Shown here piece after piece: positions 42,419 to 51,142 of a stretch of DNA of 64,000 bases; positions within the stretch are counted from its first letter, which is position 1, and each line of letters starts with the position of its first letter. A program made the translations under genes and the position numbers. The notes under the pieces are model-generated. The model was given only the letters and a program-made list of their open reading frames with translations, was not told where the DNA came from and ran no database searches. The stretch is from the NCBI GenBank assembly GCA_964342355.1, contig CAYFFG010000014.1, positions 1 to 64,000 of the forward strand. The letters run 5' to 3'. The stretch is from Hirschia sp964342355. Its GTDB lineage: Bacteria > Pseudomonadota > Alphaproteobacteria > Caulobacterales > Hyphomonadaceae.

Positions 42419-42457
42419 TTAATCTCTTATTAACCAGTAATTTACGAATTGGTAACC
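42419..42457. promoter_or_regulatory. CtrA binding region with half-sites at 11-bp steps
   Basis: TTAA at 42419 and TTAAC at 42430 form a perfect TTAA-N7-TTAAC CtrA box. Half-site-like TTTAC at 42441 and GTAAC at 42452 continue the same 11-bp spacing. CtrA bound here would block initiation, as it does in Caulobacter. Confidence 0.75.
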
Positions 42458-42491
42458 ATCCCTTTTCGTCGCATGGCAATAGTGGAGAAAC

Positions 42492-42500
42492 GGTGGATAA
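42492..42500 (-). promoter_or_regulatory. DnaA box TTATCCACC
   Basis: Eight of nine positions match TTATNCACA on the minus strand; the best match in the origin together with the 42503 site. Confidence 0.65.
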
Positions 42501-42502
42501 GT

Positions 42503-42511
42503 TGTGTATGA
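42503..42511 (-). promoter_or_regulatory. DnaA-box-like site TCATACACA
   Basis: Eight of nine positions match TTATNCACA, two bases from the previous box and in the same orientation, so the pair could bind cooperatively. Confidence 0.5.
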
Positions 42512-42562
42512 AATGCTAGCGGCTGACTTGTCCCCGTTATCAACCGACTTATCACCCTCATA

Positions 42563-42592
42563 GAATCTAAAATATATAATAGAATATAGAGG
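42563..42592. promoter_or_regulatory. A/T-rich tract before hemE
   Basis: About 30 bases starting at a GANTC site are nearly all A and T, with one run of ATATATAAT. This may be the unwinding element of the origin, and also the hemE -10 region. Confidence 0.5.
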
Positions 42593-42600
42593 TAGCGCCT

Positions 42601-43635
42601 GTGGCTCAGACTGAACGTAAATTGCTAGAGACTCTCAAAGGGCGCGTTTATGAAAATCCTCCAATATGGATGATGAGACAAGCAGGACGCCATCTTCCAG
42701 AATATCTGGAATTAAGATCTCGTGCCAAAGATTTTCTAGATTTTTGTTATTCCCCATCCTTAGCAGTCGAAGCGACGCTACAGCCAATCCGTCGATACGG
42801 AATGGACGGCGCTATTCTGTTTGCTGATATCCTACTCATTCTGGACGCCATGGGTCGCAATGTGCGTTTTATTAAGGGCGAAGGTCCAAAAGTTGATCCA
42901 GCGGCCTCGGCAAGCGATCTAGACGCTGTAGCGATGGAAACAGTTCTGGACCGAATGTCTCCAGTTTATGAAACTGTCTCTCGTGTAAGATCTGAGCTTC
43001 CAGATGAAACAACTCTAATCGGATTTGCGGGCGCACCCTGGACGGTTGCCGTGTACGCGATTGAAGGCCGTGGCGGCACAGACAAAACAAAGGCCCGTTT
43101 AAAAGCTTACACAGAGCCTGAAGATCTGGATGCAATGATCGAAATCTTGTGTGAAGGAACGGCCCAATATCTAAAAAGACAAGCTGATGCCGGCGCAGAC
43201 GCATTGATGATCTTTGACAGTTGGGCGGAAGGTCTAGCGAGTCATTCATTTGACCGCTTGGTGATCCAGCCAACCAAAAAGATCGTAAAGCGTTTGCGAG
43301 AACTTGGCGTCGTTCAGCCTGTGATTGGTTTCCCTCGCGGATCTGGAAGCATGCTGGAAACTTACGCAAAAGAAACTGGCGTAACCGGTGTTGGTTTGGA
43401 CACAGCAATTCTGCCTGAATGGGCCAACAACATTGTTCCTGAAGGCATGCCTGTACAGGGTAATCTTGATCCTTTGCAGCTTATCGCAGGCGGAAAAGCG
43501 ATGGATGATCGCGTTGATACGATCATGAATGCGTTCAAAGGCCGACCACATATCTTTAATCTGGGACATGGCGTAACCCCTGAAACGCCTATCCCGCATG
43601 TTGAGCAAGTTGTTGCTCGTGTTCAGGGACGATAA
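42601..43635 (+). CDS. hemE: Uroporphyrinogen decarboxylase
   Basis: HemE converts uroporphyrinogen III to coproporphyrinogen III. The product is 344 residues with a GTG start and GAGG about eight bases upstream. PPIWMMRQAGRHLPEYLELR is the catalytic N-terminal signature, FADILLILDAMG supplies the catalytic Asp, and GFAGAPWTVAVYAIEGRG follows. Transcription starts in the origin region, so replication initiation and hemE expression may interact as in Caulobacter. Confidence 0.97.
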   Translation: MAQTERKLLETLKGRVYENPPIWMMRQAGRHLPEYLELRSRAKDFLDFCYSPSLAVEATLQPIRRYGMDGAILFADILLILDAMGRNVRFIKGEGPKVDPAASASDLDAVAMETVLDRMSPVYETVSRVRSELPDETTLIGFAGAPWTVAVYAIEGRGGTDKTKARLKAYTEPEDLDAMIEILCEGTAQYLKRQADAGADALMIFDSWAEGLASHSFDRLVIQPTKKIVKRLRELGVVQPVIGFPRGSGSMLETYAKETGVTGVGLDTAILPEWANNIVPEGMPVQGNLDPLQLIAGGKAMDDRVDTIMNAFKGRPHIFNLGHGVTPETPIPHVEQVVARVQGR

Positions 43636-43643
43636 GGTTTTAC

Positions 43644-44660
43644 ATGCGTTTGGCTGTCGTTTTGTTCAATTTGGGTGGTCCTGACGATCAGGACGCTGTT
43701 CAGCCCTTCCTGTTCAATTTGTTCAACGACCCCGCGATTATCGGTTTGCCAAATCCATTTCGATGGATGCTGGCCAAATTCATCTCAAAGACGCGCACGC
43801 CTTCTGCTCAGGAAAACTACAAACTTATGGGTGGCGGTTCGCCGCTTGTGCCAGAGACTGTAAAACAGGTTGACGCTTTGGAAGCTCAACTCAATTCGGC
43901 GGGCATAGAGGCAAAATGTTTTATCGCAATGCGTTACTGGAAACCCTTTACCGAGGAAGCGGTAAAATCGGTTGAAGCATATGCGCCAGACAAAATTATT
44001 TTGTTGCCGCTTTATCCTCAATATTCAACAACGACTACGGCGTCATCAGTCAAGGAATGGTATCGCGCTGGCGGTGGCTTAGCCACAACGATATGCTGTT
44101 ACCCGACGTTAGATGGCGTTGTTCGTAGTCACGTTTCCAACATCGTCGACACCTGGAAAAATGCTGGTTCGCCTGGAAATATCCGCGTCTTGCTATCGGC
44201 TCATGGATTGCCCGAAAAAGTTGTAAAAGGCGGTGATCCTTATCAGTGGCAGGTCGAACAGACCTCCGCTGCTATAAAAGAAAAACTGCCGTCAGACTGG
44301 GAAGTTGAAGTTTGTTATCAATCTCGTGTCGGGCCGCTAAAATGGATTGGACCATCAACAGATGAGTCAATCATCAAAGCAGGACAACAAGGGATGAATG
44401 TTATTGTTTCTCCCGTTGCTTTTGTCTCAGAGCACATCGAAACACTGGTTGAGCTAGATATTGAATATGGCGAGCTTGCTAAGCACAACGGTGTGAAGAC
44501 ATATCTGCGTGCGCCTGCCCTTGGCGTCGCGAAGGAATTTATCTCTGGTCTTGCGGACTTGACCCGCCGGGCCGCTCTTGATCATCGCGAGATATTTTCT
44601 GAAAACGGCGTGCGGATCTGTCCGCATAGTTGGAAAAAATGTCCGATGAGCGAAGGATAA
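43644..44660 (+). CDS. hemH: Ferrochelatase
   Basis: HemH inserts iron into protoporphyrin IX at the inner membrane. The product is 338 residues. AVVLFNLGGPDDQDAV opens the chelatase fold, VLLSAHGLPEKVV holds the catalytic His (near 189), and VSPVAFVSEHIETLVELD the second conserved site. It lies 8 bp after hemE in an evident haem operon. Confidence 0.96.
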   Translation: MRLAVVLFNLGGPDDQDAVQPFLFNLFNDPAIIGLPNPFRWMLAKFISKTRTPSAQENYKLMGGGSPLVPETVKQVDALEAQLNSAGIEAKCFIAMRYWKPFTEEAVKSVEAYAPDKIILLPLYPQYSTTTTASSVKEWYRAGGGLATTICCYPTLDGVVRSHVSNIVDTWKNAGSPGNIRVLLSAHGLPEKVVKGGDPYQWQVEQTSAAIKEKLPSDWEVEVCYQSRVGPLKWIGPSTDESIIKAGQQGMNVIVSPVAFVSEHIETLVELDIEYGELAKHNGVKTYLRAPALGVAKEFISGLADLTRRAALDHREIFSENGVRICPHSWKKCPMSEG

Positions 44661-44667
44661 GCACCTG

Positions 44668-45102
44668 ATGTATGATTGGATTCGGGCTGGCCACATTATT
44701 TGTGTGATTGCGTGGATGGCGGGCATGCTTATGCTGCCGCGGCTTATGGTTTATCGGATCGAAGGTGCCGATGATCCAAAACTAGTCGCGATGATGGACA
44801 AAGCTTGTGACAGCTTGCGGAAAATTATTTTAACACCAGCAATGGCGCTTACCTGGCTGCTCGGTTTGGCGATGATCCACATGAACTGGGCTTTCTTTCA
44901 GACACAGCCATGGTTCTGGGCGAAAATTTTTGCGGTTATTCTGATAAGCGGCGCACACGGTTTTTTTACGAGCCTGCATAATAAACTGAAGACCGGCAAA
45001 ACCACTATTCCATCGAGAAAACTTCGCATGATGAACGAAATACCATTCGTTCTGGCGATTATCGCAGTGGTTATGGTGGTGGCCGAACCGTTCGCAAACT
45101 AG
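44668..45102 (+). CDS. hemJ: Protoporphyrinogen oxidase HemJ
   Basis: HemJ is the membrane protoporphyrinogen oxidase used by most alphaproteobacteria. The product is 144 residues with four membrane helices. WIRAGHIICVIAWMAGMLML carries the essential His near position 10, and LPRLMVYRIE follows. GAAGGATAAG precedes the start. With hemE and hemH it completes three late steps of haem synthesis in one cluster. Confidence 0.93.
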   Translation: MYDWIRAGHIICVIAWMAGMLMLPRLMVYRIEGADDPKLVAMMDKACDSLRKIILTPAMALTWLLGLAMIHMNWAFFQTQPWFWAKIFAVILISGAHGFFTSLHNKLKTGKTTIPSRKLRMMNEIPFVLAIIAVVMVVAEPFAN

Positions 45103-45278
45103 CATGTTTGTTGGACTGTTTTACTAAGGTCCTGGCGATAAAACTTGACCTTTTTGCGTCTGCATGTTTTTAAAAAGTACAGGGCCCCTAACATGTATGT
45201 GGGTAGCCGTTCTGGCCGCTCGCCCTCCTTTCCTTTTCGACATTCCCGTCAACTTCTAGAAAAAAGATATTCTGGTTC
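45103..45278 (+). promoter_or_regulatory. rho leader with C-rich, G-poor segment
   Basis: The 176-bp leader has a possible promoter TTGACC (45145-45150) with TTTTAA 17 bases later. A pyrimidine-rich, G-poor stretch of about 35 bases at 45216-45253 resembles a Rho utilisation site. Such a site would fit autoregulation of rho by premature termination, known in E. coli; here it is inferred. Confidence 0.45.
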
Positions 45279-46568
45279 ATGTCAGAAACTCAGACTGAAA
45301 CCATCGAGCGGATGACGCTCGAAGAGCTCAAGAAAAAATCCCCGACCGAATTGCTGGCTTTTGCTGAAGAGCTGGAAGTAGAAAACGCATCTTCGCTTAG
45401 AACGCAGGAATTGCTGTTCGCCATCCTTAAGGAACTGGCTGAACGCGATGTGCAGATCGTCGGCGGTGGTGTTGTTGAAGTATTGTCCGACGGCTTCGGT
45501 TTTTTACGTTCGCCTCAATCAAATTATTTGCCCGGTCCGGACGACATTTACGTTAGCCCTCAACAGATCAGGAAGCTTGGTCTTCGAACTGGTGATACTG
45601 TTGAAGGTGAAATTCGCGCGCCGCGTAATGATGAGCGTTATTTCGCTCTTGTAAGAACAAGCCTGGTCAATTTTGAAGAGCCTGATCGCGTTCGCCACAA
45701 AGTTCACTTTGACAACCTTACTCCGCTCTATCCAGATTTGCGCTTGCGTATGGAAACAGATGATCCGACGCGCAAAGACCGCTCAGGACGCGTTATTGAT
45801 ATCGTGTCGCCCATCGGTAAAGGTCAGCGTGCTTTGATTGTAGCGCCGCCACGTACGGGTAAAACGGTTCTTTTGCAGAACATCGCTCATTCGATCGAGC
45901 AAAATCACCCGGAATGTTACCTGCTTGTCCTTCTGATTGACGAACGTCCGGAAGAAGTGACCGACATGCAACGGTCCGTAAAAGGCGAAGTGATTTCTTC
46001 AACCTTCGACGAACCAGCTGTTCGCCACGTTCAGGTCGCAGAAATGGTGATCGAGAAAGCTAAACGTCTTGCTGAACATGGCCGTGACGTTGTTATCCTG
46101 CTCGACTCGATCACGCGTCTTGGTCGGGCTTACAACACCGTCGTGCCATCCTCAGGTAAGGTTTTAACCGGTGGTGTGGATGCAAACGCTCTGCAACGGC
46201 CAAAACGTTTCTTCGGTGCTGCGCGGAATCTTGAGGAAGGCGGATCGCTGACCATTATCGCGACTGCGTTGATCGATACAGGTTCGCGTATGGACGAAGT
46301 TATCTTCGAGGAATTTAAAGGTACAGGTAACTCTGAGATCGTTCTTGACCGCAAAGTGGCTGACAAACGTGTCTTCCCTGCGATTGACATTCTCAAGTCC
46401 GGTACCCGGAAAGAAGAATTGCTCACAGATCCAAAATCACTTCAGAAAACATACATTCTACGCCGTATTCTCAACCCAATGGGCGCGCAGGATGCGATTG
46501 AGTTCCTGTTGGACAAGTTGAAGCAAACCAAAAACAACGACGAATTCTTCGAATCCATGAAGAACTAA
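45279..46568 (+). CDS. rho: Transcription termination factor Rho
   Basis: Rho is the hexameric RNA-dependent ATPase that ends transcription. The product is 429 residues. The N-terminal RNA-binding domain has GFGFLRSPQSNYLPGPDDIY. ATPase motifs are ALIVAPPRTGKTVLLQ (Walker A, near 180), DVVILLDSITRLGRAYN (Walker B), and the Q- and R-loops follow. No long insertion is present. Confidence 0.98.
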   Translation: MSETQTETIERMTLEELKKKSPTELLAFAEELEVENASSLRTQELLFAILKELAERDVQIVGGGVVEVLSDGFGFLRSPQSNYLPGPDDIYVSPQQIRKLGLRTGDTVEGEIRAPRNDERYFALVRTSLVNFEEPDRVRHKVHFDNLTPLYPDLRLRMETDDPTRKDRSGRVIDIVSPIGKGQRALIVAPPRTGKTVLLQNIAHSIEQNHPECYLLVLLIDERPEEVTDMQRSVKGEVISSTFDEPAVRHVQVAEMVIEKAKRLAEHGRDVVILLDSITRLGRAYNTVVPSSGKVLTGGVDANALQRPKRFFGAARNLEEGGSLTIIATALIDTGSRMDEVIFEEFKGTGNSEIVLDRKVADKRVFPAIDILKSGTRKEELLTDPKSLQKTYILRRILNPMGAQDAIEFLLDKLKQTKNNDEFFESMKN

Positions 46569-46590
46569 TTTCTGAGTTATTCGAAATGAT

Positions 46591-46622
46591 AAGAGCGTCG
46601 TGTCATAGCGGCGCTCTTTTTC
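46591..46622 (+). terminator. Intrinsic terminator after rho
   Basis: AAGAGCGTCG pairs with CGGCGCTCTT (one G-U pair) across an 8-base loop and runs into a T-tract. It lies 22 bp after the rho stop. Confidence 0.85.
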
Positions 46623-46635
46623 TATAGGGATTTAC

Positions 46636-46983
46636 ATGCTGAAATTTTACGGCCTGAAAACATGCGATACCTGCCGCAAGGCAAAAGCCTGGCTAAAATC
46701 TGAAGGTATAGAGTTTAGGGAAATCGACGTACGCTCAGACGGTATATCAGCAGAAAACATAGCGCATTTCGAACAGTCTGCTGATCTGATGAAACTGCTC
46801 AACAAAGCCAGTACGACTTGGCGAGGTCTCGATGAAAACAAAAAATCTGAGGACCCTGAAAACATACGCCGCTTGATTGTCGAAAATCCAACGCTTCTGA
46901 AACGCCCAGTTTTTGATTTTGGCGATAAGGTATTTGTCGGATTTCGTGACGCTCAGAAGGCTCAGCTCCTAAAAATGAAATAG
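46636..46983 (+). CDS. ArsC/Spx-like thioredoxin-fold protein (YffB type)
   Basis: The product is 115 residues. KTCDTCRKAKAWLKSEGIEF carries a CxxC at the redox position, and LIVENPTLLKRPVFDFGDK is the ArsC-family C-terminal signature. The family includes arsenate reductases, Spx regulators and YffB. The CxxC form is closest to the glutathione-dependent YffB-type proteins. A parS site follows the stop by 9 bp. Confidence 0.8.
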   Translation: MLKFYGLKTCDTCRKAKAWLKSEGIEFREIDVRSDGISAENIAHFEQSADLMKLLNKASTTWRGLDENKKSEDPENIRRLIVENPTLLKRPVFDFGDKVFVGFRDAQKAQLLKMK

Positions 46984-46992
46984 CCGCTGGCC

Positions 46993-47008
46993 TGTTTCAC
47001 GTGAAACA
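46993..47008. promoter_or_regulatory. parS: parS site 1
   Basis: A perfect 16-bp palindrome, TGTTTCACGTGAAACA, identical to the bacterial ParB-binding consensus. It lies about 4.5 kb from the origin in a non-coding gap. Confidence 0.93.
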
Positions 47009-47049
47009 CAGGCTAACGGGTATTTCCTGGATAGAGAATTTAAGCAGAG

Positions 47050-47739
47050 TTATGCCGAGAGTTTTTCACGTAAAAACTCAAGTGTGCGTCCGTTTGCAAG
47101 TTCTGCGTCATCCTTGTCGTAATGTTCGCCACCTTCACGAGCAAAAGCATGATCGCGGCCTTGATACCAGTTCAGGACATAATTGGGTTTCGTAAGGCCT
47201 GATTTGAGTTTCTCTTGAGACTCTTTGGAAACGAAGCCGTCCTCGGTCGCAATGTGAAGCATGATTGGCGTGTCGCACTTTTCCGCTTCTTCGAGATGAT
47301 TATCAATTCCTATACCGTAATAACAAACTGATGCGTCCGCAGCTGTGCGCACACCAGCTAGGAATGAGAGATAGCCGCCAAGGCAGTATCCGACTGTTCC
47401 AACCTTTTGTCCGAGCCCGGCTGCATATTTGACAGTCGCAGAAATATCTTCAACGCCTTTTTCAACGTCGAAAAGGTTATAGAGCTCGAATGCGCGGTCC
47501 CACTCTTCTTTGGTCTTATCAGTGATCTGAATACCGGGCTCAATGCGCCAGAAAAGATCAGGGCAAATCGCAACAAAACCCTCTGAAGCCAACCAGTCAC
47601 ACACATCACGCATGACCTGATTTACGCCGAAGATTTCCTGAATAACGACGATGGCTGGACCAGTACCCGATTGTGGCTTTGAGATATAAGCTTCGAACAA
47701 TCCGTCTTCACCGTCGATTTTGATCATGTTTCCTGACAT
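47050..47739 (-). CDS. Dienelactone hydrolase family protein
   Basis: The product is 229 residues, an alpha/beta hydrolase. The nucleophile is Cys in VGTVGYCLGGYLSFL (near 118), the Asp lies in IATEDGFVSK (near 167), and the His in GRDHAFAREGGEHY (near 200). A Cys nucleophile is typical of dienelactone hydrolases, which open a lactone in aromatic degradation. The substrate here is unknown. GGGAGAAT precedes the start. It lies between two parS sites. Confidence 0.85.
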   Translation of the reverse strand: MSGNMIKIDGEDGLFEAYISKPQSGTGPAIVVIQEIFGVNQVMRDVCDWLASEGFVAICPDLFWRIEPGIQITDKTKEEWDRAFELYNLFDVEKGVEDISATVKYAAGLGQKVGTVGYCLGGYLSFLAGVRTAADASVCYYGIGIDNHLEEAEKCDTPIMLHIATEDGFVSKESQEKLKSGLTKPNYVLNWYQGRDHAFAREGGEHYDKDDAELANGRTLEFLREKLSA

Positions 47740-47831
47740 ATTGATTCTCCCTGATTTGATGCGTCCCAGTGGTTCGACTTAGTGCATGTGTGTCGAAGAA
47801 CTCAATATTAGATGATGGAAATCATAGCGAC

Positions 47832-49190
47832 ATGACAGAAGAAACTATATGTGCGTTGGCAAGTGGCGCCGGCCGTAGCGGCGTTGCTGTCATACGCGTT
47901 TCCGGACCAGTTGTTTCTGAGTTGGTGCATGCTCTTACAAAGCGCTCGCCACCGCCTGAGCGAAAAGCAGCTCTACGGTGGATTTACAGTTCATCTTCTG
48001 ATGATGCTTTTAAAGTTGATGACGCTCTTGTCCTGTTTATGAGAGGCCCAGCAAGTTTTACAGGTGAAGACGTCGTTGAGTTCCACACACACGGTGGCCC
48101 CGCTATTGTAAATGCCGTCTTGGAGGCCTGCCTTACTTTTTCAGGCGTGCGATTGGCTGAGCCGGGTGAATTTACGCGACGGGCGTTTGAGAACGGAAAA
48201 CTGGACCTTACGCGTGCAGAGGCAGTTGGTGATCTAATCGATGCGGAAACACCCGCGCAGTTGCAACAAGCGCTGAAACAGTATGAAGGAAGTTTTGCAG
48301 ATGCTTGTGTGCGCTGGCGAACAAAAACAATTGAGGCGTTAGCCGCTTTTGATGCGGCGATAGACTTTCCTGATGAGGATGACATTCCCTCAGGTGTGGA
48401 CAGCCGCGCTTATGGTCTGTGCAAGGAAGTAGCCAAGGAAATAGAGACTGTTCTTGCTGATGCGGATATAGGCATGTCCATTCGTGACGGATTTAAGGTC
48501 GCAATTATCGGCCCTCCTAATGCTGGTAAATCCAGCCTGTTAAATGTCCTTGCAAAGCGCGATGCGGCAATCGTTTCAGATCTTCCAGGAACAACGCGAG
48601 ATATCGTTGAAATCAGGCTTGTTCTTGCAGGTTATCTAGCTTGGGTGAGTGATACGGCCGGATTGAGGGAGACGGATGACAGCATCGAATCTGAGGGCGT
48701 AAAACGCGCTCGCGCCCGCGCGCAGGAATCAGATCTTCGTATTTACATGCGGGCTTTCGATCAACCCTGGCCTGATCTGGATGATTTAAACACTGGGGAT
48801 TTTGTGGTCACCAATCACTTAGATCGGAGTACTGATCAGGATCGGCAGAACATAGAGATGGAAAACGGAGAAGATGTTCGTTGCTTTGAGATTAGTGTGA
48901 AAAACAAGATTGGAGTTGATGAGCTGACCAACGCTTTGGCAAATGAGATAGTGTCACGCATGGGGTCCCGGCCAGGCGCGCTCATTACGCGACTAAGGCA
49001 TAAGAGCTATCTCGAAAAATCTCTGGTCCATCTGCACGAAGCTATTGCAGCGATGGAGCGAGATGTGGCAAGCGATTTGGCCGCTGAAGATGTCCGTATG
49101 GCCGCTCGAGAAATTGGCCGTATTAGCGGAACGATCGACGTTGATGATATTTTGGACAAGATATTTTCTGAGTTCTGTCTCGGGAAATAA
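47832..49190 (+). CDS. mnmE: tRNA modification GTPase MnmE
   Basis: MnmE with MnmG makes the 5-carboxymethylaminomethyl group on wobble U34. The product is 452 residues from MTEETICALASG; the in-frame upstream codons are not conserved. The folate-binding N-domain is followed by the G domain (IIGPPNAGKSSLLN, near 222-235, and SDLPGTTRDIV), and the protein ends in CLGK, the catalytic Cys motif. parS 2 begins at the base after the stop. Confidence 0.96.
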   Translation: MTEETICALASGAGRSGVAVIRVSGPVVSELVHALTKRSPPPERKAALRWIYSSSSDDAFKVDDALVLFMRGPASFTGEDVVEFHTHGGPAIVNAVLEACLTFSGVRLAEPGEFTRRAFENGKLDLTRAEAVGDLIDAETPAQLQQALKQYEGSFADACVRWRTKTIEALAAFDAAIDFPDEDDIPSGVDSRAYGLCKEVAKEIETVLADADIGMSIRDGFKVAIIGPPNAGKSSLLNVLAKRDAAIVSDLPGTTRDIVEIRLVLAGYLAWVSDTAGLRETDDSIESEGVKRARARAQESDLRIYMRAFDQPWPDLDDLNTGDFVVTNHLDRSTDQDRQNIEMENGEDVRCFEISVKNKIGVDELTNALANEIVSRMGSRPGALITRLRHKSYLEKSLVHLHEAIAAMERDVASDLAAEDVRMAAREIGRISGTIDVDDILDKIFSEFCLGK

Positions 49191-49206
49191 CGTTTCACGT
49201 GAAACG
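49191..49206. promoter_or_regulatory. parS: parS site 2
   Basis: CGTTTCACGTGAAACG is a perfect palindrome containing the parS core GTTTCACGTGAAAC. It directly abuts the mnmE stop codon. Confidence 0.93.
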
Positions 49207-49261
49207 ATTTAGGACTTGCGATATGGATACCTATTCGAATGCTTGTGGCACGTAGGATAAA

Positions 49262-51142
49262 ATGACCTTGGATGGTAAAGATACATACGATGTCATCGTC
49301 GTTGGAGGCGGGCACGCTGGCGTAGAGGCAGCGTCTGCCGCATCACGCTATGGCGCCAAGACAGCCCTGGTTACTTTCCATGCTGACAAAATTGGCGAGA
49401 TGTCATGCAACCCGGCGATTGGCGGATTGGGAAAAGGTCATCTGGTTCGCGAGATTGATGCGCTTGATGGTGTTATGGCGCGCGCAGCCGATATCGGTGG
49501 GATTCAGTTCCGGCTTCTCAACAGATCTAAAGGCCCGGCGGTTCGAGGACCGCGCGCACAAGCTGACCGTAAACTTTATCGGAATACTGTTCAAAAATTA
49601 CTGCGTGAGCATGATCATCTGGACGTCATTGAAGATGGCGTGGAAGACTTAATCGTCTTTGACGGTGCGGTGACAGGAATCGTCACAGCATCTGGACGTG
49701 CGATAAAAGCTGGCGCAGTCGTGCTGACGACAGGAACATTTTTAAACGGTGTTATTCACCGCGGAGAAGAACGTATCCCTGCAGGACGCATAGGCGACAA
49801 ACCCTCAATCGGGCTTGCGCAAACTTTGCATGTACTTAATTTGGATTTGGGTCGCTTAAAAACTGGTACGCCAGCGCGTATCCTTAAATCATCTATCACC
49901 TGGGATAAGCTGGAGCTTCAACCCGCGGATGAGCAGCCATCACCGTTTTCATTTTTGACAGACAAGATAACCACGCCTCAGATTGAGTGCGGCATTACCT
50001 ACACTACCCCAGAAACGCATAAGATTATCGCGGACAATATTAGCCAGTCAGCAGTTTACTCAGGCGCTATCTCAGGACGTGGGCCACGCTATTGTCCTTC
50101 CATAGAGGATAAAGTCACCAGATTTGCAGATCGCGATAAGCACCAGATTTTCCTTGAACCGGAGGGTTTGGACGATCCGCTGGTTTATCCAAACGGCGTA
50201 TCCACATCGCTGCCAACCCATGTCCAGGATGCATTCTTAAAATCCATTCCAGGATTGGAGAATGTCGAGATCGCCCAATATGGGTATGCGATCGAATATG
50301 ACTACGTTGATCCAAGAGAGCTTAGTTTTGACTTACAGGTGAAAAAACTTCCTGGTCTTTATCTTGCGGGACAGATCAACGGCACAACGGGATATGAGGA
50401 AGCTGGCGCTCAAGGCCTTATAGCCGGGTTGAACGCAGCGCGCCGGTGCGGACAATCAGATCCTGTTATTCTCGACCGCTCACAAGCCTATATCGGTGTG
50501 ATGATTGACGACCTCATCACCCGCGGCGTAACTGAGCCATATCGCATGTTTACATCGCGCGCAGAATATCGCCTTACCTTGCGTGCTGATAATGCTGACC
50601 AACGCTTAACTCCGTTGGCGGTTGAACTTGGGATGGCGAGCAAAAACAGAGTGGCTGCCTTTAACCAAAAGACGAAGCGTGTTGAACACGCGCGACAGAT
50701 GCTCAGCCAAGTCAGCCTGACGCCGAATGAAGCGATCAAGCACGACATCAAGATCAATCAGGATGGAAAGCGTCGGTCAGGATCTGAGCTTTTATGTTAT
50801 CCCGACGTGGATATGCAAAAGCTGATTTCGATTTTCCCGGAGCTTGCCAATGTGTCCGACGAAGCGCGAGAGCAGTTAGAAATAGAGGCTGTTTATGCGG
50901 GCTATTTGGAACGCCAGGCTGCCGATATTTTGTCCTTTAAAAAGGACGAGCAATTAAAACTGCCCGAAGATATAGACTACGCTGGTGTTGGCGGTCTTTC
51001 CAATGAGGTTCGCTCCAAACTGGAAACAGTACAACCAATGACCATTGGCCAGGCCAGTCGCATCGAAGGTGTGACAGCGGGCGCAATAACGTCACTGCTT
51101 GCATACGTAAAAAGATCCTCCAAAGTTCGAAAGAATGTTTGA
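49262..51142 (+). CDS. mnmG: tRNA uridine 5-carboxymethylaminomethyl modification enzyme MnmG
   Basis: MnmG is the FAD- and NADH-dependent partner of MnmE. The product is 626 residues. DVIVVGGGHAGVEAASAAS binds FAD (13-31), SCNPAIGGLGKGHLVREID and GPAVRGPRAQADRKLY are conserved. TAGGATAAA lies before the start. It overlaps the rsmG start as TGATG. Confidence 0.97.
   Translation: MTLDGKDTYDVIVVGGGHAGVEAASAASRYGAKTALVTFHADKIGEMSCNPAIGGLGKGHLVREIDALDGVMARAADIGGIQFRLLNRSKGPAVRGPRAQADRKLYRNTVQKLLREHDHLDVIEDGVEDLIVFDGAVTGIVTASGRAIKAGAVVLTTGTFLNGVIHRGEERIPAGRIGDKPSIGLAQTLHVLNLDLGRLKTGTPARILKSSITWDKLELQPADEQPSPFSFLTDKITTPQIECGITYTTPETHKIIADNISQSAVYSGAISGRGPRYCPSIEDKVTRFADRDKHQIFLEPEGLDDPLVYPNGVSTSLPTHVQDAFLKSIPGLENVEIAQYGYAIEYDYVDPRELSFDLQVKKLPGLYLAGQINGTTGYEEAGAQGLIAGLNAARRCGQSDPVILDRSQAYIGVMIDDLITRGVTEPYRMFTSRAEYRLTLRADNADQRLTPLAVELGMASKNRVAAFNQKTKRVEHARQMLSQVSLTPNEAIKHDIKINQDGKRRSGSELLCYPDVDMQKLISIFPELANVSDEAREQLEIEAVYAGYLERQAADILSFKKDEQLKLPEDIDYAGVGGLSNEVRSKLETVQPMTIGQASRIEGVTAGAITSLLAYVKRSSKVRKNV

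Larger units (their letters stand above)
42222..42600. other. oriC: Probable chromosomal replication origin (Cori-like)
   Basis: This 379-bp gene-free stretch lies between ppsR and hemE. It holds at least five DnaA-box-like 9-mers, a perfect TTAA-N7-TTAA CtrA box with 11-bp-spaced half-sites, three GANTC sites and an A/T-rich tract before hemE. The surrounding gene order matches the Caulobacter origin (maf-aroE-coaE-dnaQ on one side, hemE on the other), and parS/parAB lie 5-10 kb away. The call rests on synteny plus these motifs. Confidence 0.88.

Noticed and set aside
47061..47077. GTTTTTCACGTAAAAAC, a possible fourth parS
   Set aside because: Three positions of the 14-bp core differ, including the central CACGTG, so ParB binding is unlikely.
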